This document shows positions 25,551-34,997 of a stretch of DNA of 64,000 nt, piece after piece. Source of the DNA: Indolivaga alginatilytica (GTDB taxonomy: Bacteria > Bacteroidota > Bacteroidia > Bacteroidales > Dysgonomonadaceae); the NCBI RefSeq assembly GCF_003201355.1, contig NZ_QICL01000019.1:1-64000 (forward strand), read 5' to 3'. The notes beneath the pieces were generated by a model. That model was not told the DNA's origin. It did no database searches and worked only from the letters and a program-made list of their open reading frames with translations. Both the position numbers and the translations under genes were made by a program. The number at the start of each line of letters is the position of its first letter. The stretch's first letter is position 1.

Positions 25551-27785
25551 TTAAAGCAACTCAAATTCAGATTTCAATCTGATATCTTCCGCCGAAGAAC
25601 CGATCATAAGATCAAATTCACCCGCTTCAGAGTCAAATTCTAATTTTTGATTGTAAAAAGACAGCTTTTCATTATCAATAACAAAAGTAACTACTTTACT
25701 TTCGCCCGCGTTCAGTTTTATTTTCTCAAAACCTTTAAGTTCTTTTACAGGTCTTACAACTGAGCCTACTTTATCTCTCAAATACAATTGAACTACCTCT
25801 TCGCCTGCATACTTTCCTGTATTAGTTATGCGTGCAGTAACCTCAATAGTTTCACCTTTACTGATTTGTTTCTTCGAAAGTTTCAAATCCGAATATCCGA
25901 ATGTAGTATAACTCAAACCATATCCAAATGGAAACTTAGGACTATTAGGCAAGTCAATATAAGCAGAAACGTAATTCAAATCATTTTCATTTTTAGCAGG
26001 TCTGCCTGTATTGAAATAGCTGTGATAAATCGGAATTTGTCCAACTGATCTAGGAAAGGTCACAGGTAATTTTGCTGAAGGGTTTACATCACCAAATAAT
26101 ACATCAGCAATAGAGTTTCCGGCTTCCGATCCCAACCACCATGTATAAAGAATAGCAGGAACGTTATCAGCAGTCCAATTAAACACTAATGGACGACCTG
26201 CATTGATTAGAACAACAACGGGTTTGCCTGTTGCCTGAATAGCTTTTACCAATTCCTCCTGAACACCGGGTAAACTTATATCACTACGGCTTTTCGCTTC
26301 GCCGCTCATATCGCGTCTTTCTCCGATACTCAATATTACCACATCTGCTTGGTTAGCTATGGAAACAGCCTCAGCAAATCCGCTTTTGTCTTCTCCTTCT
26401 ATTTCACACCCCTTAGCGTAAAGCAATTTAGACGTTTTGCCAACTTTATTTTGTAGGCCGTCCCATTGTGATACAATAAATTTATCATAATCTACCTCAT
26501 CCAGTTCTACTGACCAGAAACCAAGATTTTGCCTGTATTCTTTTACCAAAGGTCCTATAAAAGCAATTGTTTTGGTTTCTTTAGATAGTGGTAAAACATT
26601 ATTTTCGTTTTTCAACAATACAATACTTTTAGCTCCTATCTCGCGTGCAGCTTTAGTATGCTCGGGGTTATTCATAGCAGCCTCTTGTCTCTTGACATCG
26701 CTATATTTATAAGGATCTTCAAATAATCCCATTTCGAATTTCTTATACAGAATACGTCTTACAGCATCATCAACCAAAGCAATATCTACTTTCTTTTCTT
26801 TAACTAAATCTGCCAGATTATTTTTATAACATCTACTCTCCATATCCATATCGCTTCCTGCAACAATAGCAGCCAAAGCAGCATCTTTTCCATCTTTCAC
26901 AAAACCATGCTGCTTCATCTCTCCAATCGATCCCCAATCAGACACCACGAAGCCTTTAAAACCCCATAGTCCTTTTAGAATATCACGTTGCAGGAATACA
27001 CTCCCGGTTGCGGGAATACCATTCAGGTCATTAAACGAATTCATAAAAGTGGCAGCACCTGCATCTAAAGCAGCCTTGAAAGGAGGCAGATATACTTCCC
27101 AAAGCATACGTTCACTCATATCTACCGAATTATAATCACGTCCGCCAACGGCAGCACCATAAGCAGCAAAGTGTTTAGCACAAGCCATTACACTTGTTAT
27201 ATCGCCTAATTTTTCTCCCTGAAAACCTTTTACTCTGGCTTTTGCAATTAAAGAACCCAGATAAGGATCTTCTCCTGCACCTTCCATCACACGCCCCCAA
27301 CGAGGGTCACGGCCGATATCTACCATCGGAGCAAATGTCCAGTGAATACCGCTCGCAGCAGCTTCTACAGCAGCAATACGTGCTCCTAATTCAATAGCAT
27401 CTAAATCCCAGCTGGCAGCTTCAGCCAATGGAATAGGAAAAGTAGTTTTATAACCATGTATCACATCTTGTCCGAAAAGCAAAGGAATTTTCAATCTCGA
27501 TTGCATTGCCATTTCCTGACATTGACGAGTATGAGCCACACCTTTTACATTTAGCATAGAGCCTATCTGACCCGTACGAATCTGATTTTGTTTATCTCCA
27601 TCTTTCGTTATCGGTCCGGTAGCCGAAGACCACTCTCCCGTGTATTGATTCAATTGCCCGACTTTTTCTTCGAGGGTCATTTGTTTAAGCAAATCATCTA
27701 CTCGTTTATCTATCGCCGGATTTTGGGCTGTCAGACTTAAAACAGCCGACGCCGTAATAAAAGCGGTTAGGAATGTTTTTTTCAT
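25551..27785 (-). CDS. bglX: Beta-glucosidase, glycoside hydrolase family 3
   Basis: 744 residues from MKKTFLTAFITASAVLSLTAQ, a clear signal peptide; an upstream ATG at 27809 would add eight residues before it. The GH3 N-terminal barrel has GQDVIHGYKTTFPIPLAEAAS, and the nucleophile Asp is in GFVVSDWGS (about D283). The GH3 C-terminal domain follows (KSIVLLKNENNVLPL), and then a fibronectin-III-like domain (about 640-740; VTARITNTGKYAGEEVVQLY). This is the BglX type, a periplasmic enzyme that removes terminal beta-glucose from oligosaccharides. Not in a SusCD locus here. A TAnnTTTG box lies upstream at 27828-27835. Confidence 0.93.
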   Translation of the reverse strand: MKKTFLTAFITASAVLSLTAQNPAIDKRVDDLLKQMTLEEKVGQLNQYTGEWSSATGPITKDGDKQNQIRTGQIGSMLNVKGVAHTRQCQEMAMQSRLKIPLLFGQDVIHGYKTTFPIPLAEAASWDLDAIELGARIAAVEAAASGIHWTFAPMVDIGRDPRWGRVMEGAGEDPYLGSLIAKARVKGFQGEKLGDITSVMACAKHFAAYGAAVGGRDYNSVDMSERMLWEVYLPPFKAALDAGAATFMNSFNDLNGIPATGSVFLQRDILKGLWGFKGFVVSDWGSIGEMKQHGFVKDGKDAALAAIVAGSDMDMESRCYKNNLADLVKEKKVDIALVDDAVRRILYKKFEMGLFEDPYKYSDVKRQEAAMNNPEHTKAAREIGAKSIVLLKNENNVLPLSKETKTIAFIGPLVKEYRQNLGFWSVELDEVDYDKFIVSQWDGLQNKVGKTSKLLYAKGCEIEGEDKSGFAEAVSIANQADVVILSIGERRDMSGEAKSRSDISLPGVQEELVKAIQATGKPVVVLINAGRPLVFNWTADNVPAILYTWWLGSEAGNSIADVLFGDVNPSAKLPVTFPRSVGQIPIYHSYFNTGRPAKNENDLNYVSAYIDLPNSPKFPFGYGLSYTTFGYSDLKLSKKQISKGETIEVTARITNTGKYAGEEVVQLYLRDKVGSVVRPVKELKGFEKIKLNAGESKVVTFVIDNEKLSFYNQKLEFDSEAGEFDLMIGSSAEDIRLKSEFELL

Positions 27786-27827
27786 TGATATTAATATTTT
27801 ATGTAACATTATTGGTTATTCAATCTT

Positions 27828-27835
27828 CAAATATA
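27828..27835 (-). promoter_or_regulatory. -7 box of the GH3 gene
   Basis: Plus-strand CAAATATA reads TATATTTG on the minus strand, about 40 bases before the chosen start codon. Confidence 0.5.
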
Positions 27836-28046
27836 TTGATTATTTGTCATAATAACACTAACCCCAAATAAGTAATAGAAAAGATTTAATATACATTCCT
27901 CAATTATAACTATCAGTTATAATTATGCTTATCGAAACCATAAAAAAATCTAAGATCTAAAATCAAAACCTATTTCTTAATTTAACACACCATATTATCT
28001 AAAAATTGTATATTTACATACTCATTCTATAAACCAACTATAAACC

Positions 28047-30332
28047 ATGAAAAAGCTCTTTGTACTTTTATTCCTTCTTTGTGCGATCTTTCTTTGTGCA
28101 CAAAATTCGAAAGCACAGGAATTACCCCTTATCCCCTATCCTTCCAATATTCAAACCGGAAGTGGAAGTTTTGCGATTAACGGAAATACAAAAATCGTTG
28201 TAGCAGACATGTCCAAATTCAACAATGAAGCAACCTACCTGCAATCATTGCTGAAATCGGCTATCGGTAAAGACGTATTTATTGCTAAAAGTGGAACCAA
28301 AAATGTAATTGAAATAAAATACAATTCTCAGTTAGAAAAAGCAGAGGCTTATACCCTTGAAGTTACACCCGATAAAATTACTATATCGGCAAGTAACGGG
28401 CACGGAGCATTCAATGCATTACAAACTATCAGACAATTACTACCTCCGACTATCGAAACTGTTGGAAATAATACTCTGACATCTGTTTCAATACCAAGTC
28501 TGAAAATTGAAGACAGCCCCGCATTTAGCTGGAGAGGAATGCATCTTGATGTATCTCGTCACTTTTTCACTCTTGATTATCTGAAAAAACATATTGACAG
28601 ACTTGCTCTCTATAAATTCAATAAATTCCATTTACACTTAACTGACGACCAAGGATGGCGCCTTGAGATTAAGAAATACCCAAAGCTGACCAACGAAGGT
28701 GCATGGCGTACATTCAACAACCAAGATTCTGCTTGTATGAAAAAAGCGGTAGAGAATCCGAATTTCAAGATTGACCCTCGTTTTATCCATGAAAAAGATG
28801 GAAAAACGGTGTATGGTGGATTCTATACTCAGGAAGAAATGAAAGATCTTATCGCATATGCTCAATCGAAACATATTGAAATTATCCCCGAAATAGATGT
28901 TCCCGGACATATGATGGCTGCCATCAATTCGTATCCTTATCTTATTGAAGGACAAAAATCAGAATGGGGAGAGCTTTTCTCAACTCCTGTTTGTCCATGT
29001 AAAGAAGAAGCATACACTTTTACAAAAGATGTACTACAAGAAGTAATTGACCTTTTCCCTTCGAAATACATTCATATTGGAGCAGACGAAGTAGACAAAA
29101 AATCGTGGAGCAATTCAGAACTGTGTAAAGAATTTATGAAAGCCAATGGACTCGAAGATGTGGATAAACTACAGAGCCACTTTGTACACGAAATGCAAGA
29201 ATTTGTAGAATCCCACGGTAAAAAAATTATTGCTTGGGACGAAATACTCGAAGGAGGTACAAATCCAAATGTAACCATTATGTATTGGAGAGGCTGGGTA
29301 AAAGATGCTCCTAAAAAAGCTGTATTAGGAAATAGCGAAGTGATAATGACTCCTACAAATCCTCTTTACTTCGACTATGTTAACAATAATATCAGTGTAA
29401 ATAATGTATACCACATGGAAGTGATTCCGGCGGATGTACCTGCGGACAAAGCACATCTGATACAAGGAGCACAAGCTAATCTTTGGACGGAAATGATTCC
29501 GACTGAACAACAAGCCGAATTCCAGATGTATCCTCGTATGATTGCATTGGCAGAACGCACATGGACAAATAACACCGGTAGGTTTGACGAATTTTCTCAA
29601 CGTCTTCTAAAACAATATCCAAGACTTGATGCTCTGGGAATAAATTACAGATTGCCCGATATTGAAGGATTTGCCCAAGAGAATGTTTTTATAGGATCAA
29701 CCGATTTTATGGTAAACAGCCCACTTCCCGATATGACTATACACTACACGCTTGATGGAGACATTCCGACTGTTGATTCGCCCAAACTATCGCAACCCAT
29801 CTCAATATCTCAACCAACGCTTCTAAAAATGGCTCTATTCAGTTCAGGAGGAGTGAGAGGTGAGATATACAGTCTAAATTTTAGACCTACAACTTTAAGT
29901 AAAGCTGTAATAGTAGAAAACACGAATGCAGGGCTTCGTTGCGATTTCTTCAATAAGTTTTACAAAAACACTAAAGAAATAGTAGGTACTCCCGATGAAA
30001 CATTCGTAGTGCCAAACATTCAAGCCCCAAAAGAAACTAATTCGTTCGGATTGAAATTCAACGGATATATCAATGTTCCCGAAACAGGTATTTATAGTTT
30101 CTTCTTCAATTGCGACGATGGCGGAGTGCTTTATATAGCCGGAGAAACTGTTGTGGATAACGACGGACAACATTCTGCCATAATGAAAAGCGGACAGGTA
30201 GCCTTAGAAAAAGGCTTGCAACCCTTTCAATTAGATTTCCTTGAAGGAGGTGGTGGTTACACACTAAAACTTCAATACAGTTTCAATGGAGGTGCAGTAC
30301 AAGAAATTCCTGATAGTTGGTTTAAACATTAA
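28047..30332 (+). CDS. Beta-N-acetylhexosaminidase, glycoside hydrolase family 20
   Basis: 761 residues with a signal peptide ending near NSKAQE. An N-terminal GH20b alpha/beta domain (about 25-150) is followed by the catalytic barrel. Markers are FSWRGMHLDVSRHFF, HLHLTDDQGWRLEIKKYP and the catalytic pair D347-E348 in HIGADEVDK. The C-terminus holds a chitobiase-type beta domain (MTIHYTLDGDIPTVDSPKLS) and a PA14-like sugar-binding domain (about 630-755; GYINVPETGIYSFFFNCDDG). It releases terminal GlcNAc or GalNAc from glycans in the periplasm or at the surface. It diverges from the GH3 gene and may act on the same substrates. Confidence 0.95.
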   Translation: MKKLFVLLFLLCAIFLCAQNSKAQELPLIPYPSNIQTGSGSFAINGNTKIVVADMSKFNNEATYLQSLLKSAIGKDVFIAKSGTKNVIEIKYNSQLEKAEAYTLEVTPDKITISASNGHGAFNALQTIRQLLPPTIETVGNNTLTSVSIPSLKIEDSPAFSWRGMHLDVSRHFFTLDYLKKHIDRLALYKFNKFHLHLTDDQGWRLEIKKYPKLTNEGAWRTFNNQDSACMKKAVENPNFKIDPRFIHEKDGKTVYGGFYTQEEMKDLIAYAQSKHIEIIPEIDVPGHMMAAINSYPYLIEGQKSEWGELFSTPVCPCKEEAYTFTKDVLQEVIDLFPSKYIHIGADEVDKKSWSNSELCKEFMKANGLEDVDKLQSHFVHEMQEFVESHGKKIIAWDEILEGGTNPNVTIMYWRGWVKDAPKKAVLGNSEVIMTPTNPLYFDYVNNNISVNNVYHMEVIPADVPADKAHLIQGAQANLWTEMIPTEQQAEFQMYPRMIALAERTWTNNTGRFDEFSQRLLKQYPRLDALGINYRLPDIEGFAQENVFIGSTDFMVNSPLPDMTIHYTLDGDIPTVDSPKLSQPISISQPTLLKMALFSSGGVRGEIYSLNFRPTTLSKAVIVENTNAGLRCDFFNKFYKNTKEIVGTPDETFVVPNIQAPKETNSFGLKFNGYINVPETGIYSFFFNCDDGGVLYIAGETVVDNDGQHSAIMKSGQVALEKGLQPFQLDFLEGGGGYTLKLQYSFNGGAVQEIPDSWFKH

Positions 30333-30353
30333 GACCAATAGATATACCATAAT

Positions 30354-30385
30354 AAAAAAGAGCTCAACTATTTGAGCTCTTTTTT
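30354..30385. terminator. Bidirectional terminator
   Basis: A 14-bp perfect stem, AAAAAAGAGCTCAA with its complement, and a 4-base loop, between convergent genes. Confidence 0.85.
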
Positions 30386-30411
30386 ATTTCCTACAAAACA
30401 TGAAAGCTAAA

Positions 30412-30909
30412 CTAGCGCTTTTTTGATTTCCAAGGTTTAAAGACAGAAATTACAATCATAAACAATAACAAACCCGATTGAAAGAATCCACTGATTTCCA
30501 TAAACCTATTATTTGCAATAAACTCAGCATTATAAACAACTTCCTCTTTCAATTCGCTTATAAGACTCAGATTCTGAGTAAGCGCAGGATGATAAGCAAA
30601 TGTACCGAACAGTATCTGAGCCACAGTGATTATCCATTTAACAATAATCCATCGATGTTTGAAAAAGCCCCAGTTAGTAAATATTCCATACACAATGCCA
30701 ATAACTAAACTGGTCATAGCACCCGTAATTATTAGCCAATTATCTACCACAAGCAGTATGCTGTATTTCATATGTAGCTCATCTACCGATTGTGCCTTTG
30801 ACAAAAATGTAATAAGCACCATAGCTATGGCTCCACTAGTCCATATCATGGCAAATATTAAGTGGAGTATTTTAAGAACTTTGATACCTTTTGATCCTAA
30901 TTTTTTCAT
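30412..30909 (-). CDS. DUF2269-like membrane protein
   Basis: 165 residues with four membrane helices: LKILHLIFAMIWTSGAIAMVL near 10-35, LIITGAMTSLVIGIVYGIF near 58-77, IIVKWIITVAQILFG near 88-103, and a C-terminal one. The His in the first helix and WTSG pattern resemble DUF2269 and related predicted integral membrane proteins. Function unknown. It lies 45 bases downstream of the MarR gene on the same strand and may be cotranscribed with it. Confidence 0.6.
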   Translation of the reverse strand: MKKLGSKGIKVLKILHLIFAMIWTSGAIAMVLITFLSKAQSVDELHMKYSILLVVDNWLIITGAMTSLVIGIVYGIFTNWGFFKHRWIIVKWIITVAQILFGTFAYHPALTQNLSLISELKEEVVYNAEFIANNRFMEISGFFQSGLLLFMIVISVFKPWKSKKR

Positions 30910-30953
30910 ATTGTTAGTTTAATAGTTGATAGTCAATATTTAAAAGAAAAAAA

Positions 30954-31382
30954 TTATTTTGACTCTTCTACATTCGAATAGATACGTTGCAAAAGCTGCT
31001 TCAGCAATTCGTATTCAGCCGAATTTATATCTTTGAGTACCTTTTCGAGAGCCAAATCGCCACACTTAAGAGCCAAAGGCATCAAGTTCTTGCCCTCTTC
31101 TGTTATTTGAATAGCGTTTTCACGTTGTGAAACATGAATACGACATACCAAACCTCTGTCTTCAAGGTTATCAATGGTACGCTTTATAGCCGCCGCATCC
31201 TTGCAAAGCAAAGTAGCTATTTCCTGTTGACTCAATCCATCTTTATAGTACAAGCACCTGAGGACTATAAACTGCGAGTGTGGCAGCTCAATATTGTTTC
31301 GCTTAAGCTCTATCCTCAACATTTTATCCAATGAAAAAGAGGCTCTGTTTAATAGGAATCCCAGCGAATATAAATTGTTCAT
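30954..31382 (-). CDS. MarR family transcriptional regulator
   Basis: 142 residues. The winged-helix core is clear: LSQQEIATLLCKDAAAIKRTIDNLEDRGLVCR (about 50-82), followed by the wing VSQRENAIQITEEGKNL. Dimerisation helices are at both ends. MarR proteins often repress nearby efflux genes, and the TolC/HlyD/permease operon lies just upstream on the same strand. That operon ends in a terminator (31444-31475), so marR has its own promoter. Control of the efflux operon is inference. Confidence 0.9.
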   Translation of the reverse strand: MNNLYSLGFLLNRASFSLDKMLRIELKRNNIELPHSQFIVLRCLYYKDGLSQQEIATLLCKDAAAIKRTIDNLEDRGLVCRIHVSQRENAIQITEEGKNLMPLALKCGDLALEKVLKDINSAEYELLKQLLQRIYSNVEESK

Positions 31383-31443
31383 AATAATCTGTTTTTACAA
31401 ATATATAAAAAACTATTGATTAGTCAATAATTCTATTAAGCAT

Positions 31444-31475
31444 AAAAGAAGAGCACACAATGCGGCTCTTCTTTT
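31444..31475 (-). terminator. Terminator of the efflux operon
   Basis: AAAAGAAGAGC pairs with GCTCTTCTTTT (11 bp, 10-base loop), past the second permease gene and before marR. Confidence 0.7.
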
Positions 31476-31511
31476 ACAATAAGGACAAATATTAGAAATA
31501 GTTATGTGACC

Positions 31512-32720
31512 TTAAAATTTACTCATTGAAGGATGTTTTCCTTTATATTTTGGATCGTAATTATCTATCCACCAATAATACATCATAGTGGCAAGTGCCC
31601 AATAAACAACCACCTGAACCCACAGAACTACATACTCAAACCAAACATCGGAGAGAGTTGCACCCATCGTATTGATGCTTACAAAACCATGAATGCCCGG
31701 AGTGGATGGCAGAAGATATGCAATAGCCTTCAAGACGGGAGGTATAGACACCCAAGGCCATGAAATTCCTGACATAAACAAAAACGGCACACTAGTAAAT
31801 ACAACTAATAACATTACAAACTCTCGTTGAGAACAGAAGTAAGATAAAGTCATAGCAAAAAAGGTAGCCGCCAGAATATAAGGAAAAAGAAACACTGCAA
31901 TAGTCAAAGGATCTCCAATCTGAGGGAGATTAAACAAATAGGGAACAACTCGCAACACCCATGCAGATGTGATTATATACAGAGTACTATAACAGAAACC
32001 CTTACCAATAGTCAATTTCAAGGGATGAATATTTTTCCCTTCCGACATATGGGATGCAACAGTAAATCGCTTTTTATCATTATGAGTACCTACAATAGTA
32101 CCTATACCCAACAGCAATGTTTGCTGAATAACGAGGATAAGAATTGCAGGAACCAAAAAGCTGGCAAAACCATTGGAGACATTATAGAAGGACACCCATT
32201 CATAATCTACCGCTTCCATTGTAGAAGCATCTTGCGCACGTGTGCCATGCCCCATATCGTTCACCCTGATATCAGCTCCCATTTCCAGAGACACTTCCAT
32301 ACAAGTAAGCAGCATTGCCTTATAAAAAAGCATACTACTCATATCAGAATATACTAAAACGGCAGTTTGCTGTGCAGTATTCAGATCAATACTGAATGAT
32401 GCAGGAATATATATAATTCCGTATGCTTCTTTACGGCGAACGGCTTCGCGAGCTTCTTCCATATCGGCAACATGCGCAACTACATTTACATCGGCGGCTC
32501 CATCTACTTTACGCGTAAACTCTCGTGACAAAGCTGAGTTAGACTCATCTACCACGATAACCTTTACTTCATGAACTGCCTCATTATTGTATAAAAAAGC
32601 ATACAATACCGGATAGGCAAGTGGAACTATTAAGAACAATAGTACTACTGCCGGATCCCGAAAGACAACTTTCAGCTCATGTAACCATACGTAATATATA
32701 TCAAGCAATAATTTTTTCAT
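31512..32720 (-). CDS. ABC-2 type transporter permease, second copy
   Basis: 402 residues. A first membrane helix near 22-42 (VVLLFLIVPLAYPVLYAFL) is followed by a large extracytoplasmic domain (about 50-190) and five C-terminal helices, typical of ABC-2 (YbhS/YbhR-like) permeases. The start overlaps the stop of the preceding permease by four bases (ATGA), so the pair is translationally coupled. It probably forms the inner-membrane part of an efflux complex with the HlyD and TolC proteins. No ATP-binding subunit gene is present in the operon. Confidence 0.88.
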   Translation of the reverse strand: MKKLLLDIYYVWLHELKVVFRDPAVVLLFLIVPLAYPVLYAFLYNNEAVHEVKVIVVDESNSALSREFTRKVDGAADVNVVAHVADMEEAREAVRRKEAYGIIYIPASFSIDLNTAQQTAVLVYSDMSSMLFYKAMLLTCMEVSLEMGADIRVNDMGHGTRAQDASTMEAVDYEWVSFYNVSNGFASFLVPAILILVIQQTLLLGIGTIVGTHNDKKRFTVASHMSEGKNIHPLKLTIGKGFCYSTLYIITSAWVLRVVPYLFNLPQIGDPLTIAVFLFPYILAATFFAMTLSYFCSQREFVMLLVVFTSVPFLFMSGISWPWVSIPPVLKAIAYLLPSTPGIHGFVSINTMGATLSDVWFEYVVLWVQVVVYWALATMMYYWWIDNYDPKYKGKHPSMSKF

Positions 32721-33886
32721 TCTTCGTATACATTTTCGTACATAAAGTTTCTAACCCTACCCATACAGATCAATCCCAGAAAGAAAAATCCTAACAGAGT
32801 AGCATAGTGATAAGCCGAATATTGCCATGCAATACCATTAAGAGCCTGATCGACATAAATCAAGAAGAAATGCCGAAGAGGAAACAAGAAGCTTAATGCA
32901 TAAAGGACAGGGCTCATAGCTATTGACGGAAACGAAAAGCCGGTTATAGAAAAGGAAATCATCCCTAATAAACTTGCCGCACTCAACGATAATCTATAAT
33001 TTCCAAAAACTGCAAGCAACATCAGTCCAAACCCTTGAGCCGATAGTATCAAACACAAGTAAGCAAAGCAAATAGGAAAGAAACCTGAGTTTAACGGGAA
33101 ATTATTATAATAGTACAATACTGACATAAAGAATAACGACAGTACAAAAAAGAGAATCGTATAGGGTAAAATCTTACCGAATATTGCCTTTACAGTAGAA
33201 CCACCAGCCAAATCGAGGAACTTACGCCCTGTTCCCATCTTTACCTCAGAACCAAAGCTAGATATAGTAAACATAGCCAGAATCAAAAATATGATACCCG
33301 GAGTAAGCACATTATTCAGATATACGGAATAATTAAGCATCGGATTTCCGATAGGATGTGCCTCAATGGATATAGGTTGCAAAATAGGCATTAATTGCCC
33401 TTGTGTATAACCTTTTGCCTCCCCCATTCGAAGACCGACAGATGCAGAAGCCAATACACTAATAGTCTTCATATCCTGAAACAATAACGAACCGGATATA
33501 AGAAAAGCATTATTAGTATAGAAAACTATCTTGGGACGATTGCCCGAAATAGCATCTTTAGCAAAATTACGGGGAATAGTAAAAACTCCGTATACCTTCC
33601 CACGCTCCATTTCTACACGTGCTTCTTTGAATGAAAGACTCTTAAATTTGATATCAGTCTTCGCAAAAGCATCTAACTGACGAACCAAAGATCGTGAAGT
33701 CAACGAATTATCGAGATCAACCACAGCAATGGGTATCTTAGTCGGTAAACCTGCACTCATCATATACATGAGCAAACCAAATGTAAGTAATGGAGCAACA
33801 ATCATCCCCCAGATACAAATCTTGGAAGATAATATACGTTTCCATTCCCTTATGAAGACTACCCACATACCTTTTTCTGAAGCCAT
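32717..33886 (-). CDS. ABC-2 type transporter permease, first copy
   Basis: 389 residues with the same architecture as the following permease: an N-terminal helix (about 22-45), a periplasmic domain (about 48-190), then five helices. FPICFAYLCLILSAQGFGLMLL and FSITGFSFPSIAMSPVLYAL are characteristic of the C-terminal ABC-2 region. It lies 90 bases after the HlyD-like gene. Together the two permeases probably make a heterodimer. The substrate is unknown; drugs, sterols or lipids are exported by relatives. Confidence 0.88.
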   Translation of the reverse strand: MASEKGMWVVFIREWKRILSSKICIWGMIVAPLLTFGLLMYMMSAGLPTKIPIAVVDLDNSLTSRSLVRQLDAFAKTDIKFKSLSFKEARVEMERGKVYGVFTIPRNFAKDAISGNRPKIVFYTNNAFLISGSLLFQDMKTISVLASASVGLRMGEAKGYTQGQLMPILQPISIEAHPIGNPMLNYSVYLNNVLTPGIIFLILAMFTISSFGSEVKMGTGRKFLDLAGGSTVKAIFGKILPYTILFFVLSLFFMSVLYYYNNFPLNSGFFPICFAYLCLILSAQGFGLMLLAVFGNYRLSLSAASLLGMISFSITGFSFPSIAMSPVLYALSFLFPLRHFFLIYVDQALNGIAWQYSAYHYATLLGFFFLGLICMGRVRNFMYENVYEE

Positions 33887-33899
33887 TCTTTATTTAAGT

Positions 33900-33977
33900 A
33901 ATGTTTATTATTTACTGCTATAATATAGCTACCCCTACTTATTATAATTGCCGAAGCAATAAAAGGTCTGTAACCTT
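33900..33977 (-). repeat. Dispersed intergenic repeat, degenerate copy
   Basis: On the minus strand it starts AGGTTACAGACCTTTTATTG (33964-33976 is the palindrome), then CTTCGGCAATTATAATAAG, and ends in AT-rich sequence before the permease gene. The head touches the stop codon of the HlyD-like gene and can fold with it as a terminator. Confidence 0.5.
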
Positions 33978-34966
33978 TATTCTTTTATGACAAGCGACAT
34001 TCCGGGCAAAATATCAGGCTGATTTTCTACAAAATGCCCTCTTACCTCAAAGGTTTTACGGTCATAACCACCTGTAGTTTTAGTTGCTTTCCAAGCAGCA
34101 TAAGAACCAAGGTCTTTCATATAATATATTTTCAACTGTACGTCTTTATTCAGAGCAGGCACAAAAGCAGTAACTGTTTGCCCTATCTTGAAGTTTTGCA
34201 AACGATCTTCTCTCACATTGAAAGTTCCCCATTTGTCCGAAAGATCCATTACATTCATAATCGGAGCACCTGTACCAACCAACTCTCCTACATTAGGGAA
34301 ACGGTCAGATACACGTCCGTCAACAGGAGAAATAAGATAAGTTTCTGTTATATAAGAATCAACCTCAGCAACAGCACCTTTTGCTCTGTTCAACATAGCC
34401 AATGCAGCTTCTTTATCTTCACGTTCAGCTCCGTTTTGTGCCATATCATATTGAGATTTGGCAGCTTTTTCGGTAGCTACGGCAGCATTATAATTTGCCT
34501 CAGCCTCATCTCTCTTCTGAGCCGTTGTTACACCTTTATTGTACAAATTTTGAACACGTGTAAAAGACTTCTGAGCGATATCAACTCCTACTTTTGCTTT
34601 TTGCCACATTTCGTAAGCAGCATTAATCTGTTCAACCCGCGCTCCTTTTTGAGCTTTGTTACTTTGTGCAGCAGCACCCTGCTCCGCAGCAGTAGCTTGC
34701 GAAAGCTTAGCATAAACATCGGGGGCACTAAGTATAGCCAAAGTATCGCCTCTACGAACAGAGTCTCCTTCTTGCACAAAGAATTTCTCGATACGTCCGG
34801 GAACTTTGCTCGAAATACGCACTTCGGTTATTTCGGCTTCTCCCTGCAACGTATTATCTTCTTGATTTAGAAAAAAGAATCCATAAATTGCAACAGCAAT
34901 GATAACTGCGGCAAAACCGAGAATCGGAATAAGTTTTGATCCTGATTTATTATCTTCTCTACTCAT
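33977..34966 (-). CDS. HlyD family efflux adaptor protein
   Basis: 329 residues from MSREDNKSGSK; an ATG seven codons upstream is less likely. One membrane helix (about 13-33) is followed by a lipoyl half (EVRISSKVPGRIEKFFVQEGDSVRRGDTL), a helical hairpin (about 75-190), the second lipoyl half (ETYLISPVDGRVSDRFPNVGELV), and a beta-barrel. This is the periplasmic adaptor that links inner-membrane permeases to TolC. It lies between tolC-like and permease genes in one operon. An AGGTCACAGACCT palindrome lies just upstream of the gene. Confidence 0.92.
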   Translation of the reverse strand: MSREDNKSGSKLIPILGFAAVIIAVAIYGFFFLNQEDNTLQGEAEITEVRISSKVPGRIEKFFVQEGDSVRRGDTLAILSAPDVYAKLSQATAAEQGAAAQSNKAQKGARVEQINAAYEMWQKAKVGVDIAQKSFTRVQNLYNKGVTTAQKRDEAEANYNAAVATEKAAKSQYDMAQNGAEREDKEAALAMLNRAKGAVAEVDSYITETYLISPVDGRVSDRFPNVGELVGTGAPIMNVMDLSDKWGTFNVREDRLQNFKIGQTVTAFVPALNKDVQLKIYYMKDLGSYAAWKATKTTGGYDRKTFEVRGHFVENQPDILPGMSLVIKE

Positions 34967-34997
34967 ATCTGTATTTATTAAGGTCACAGACCTATTT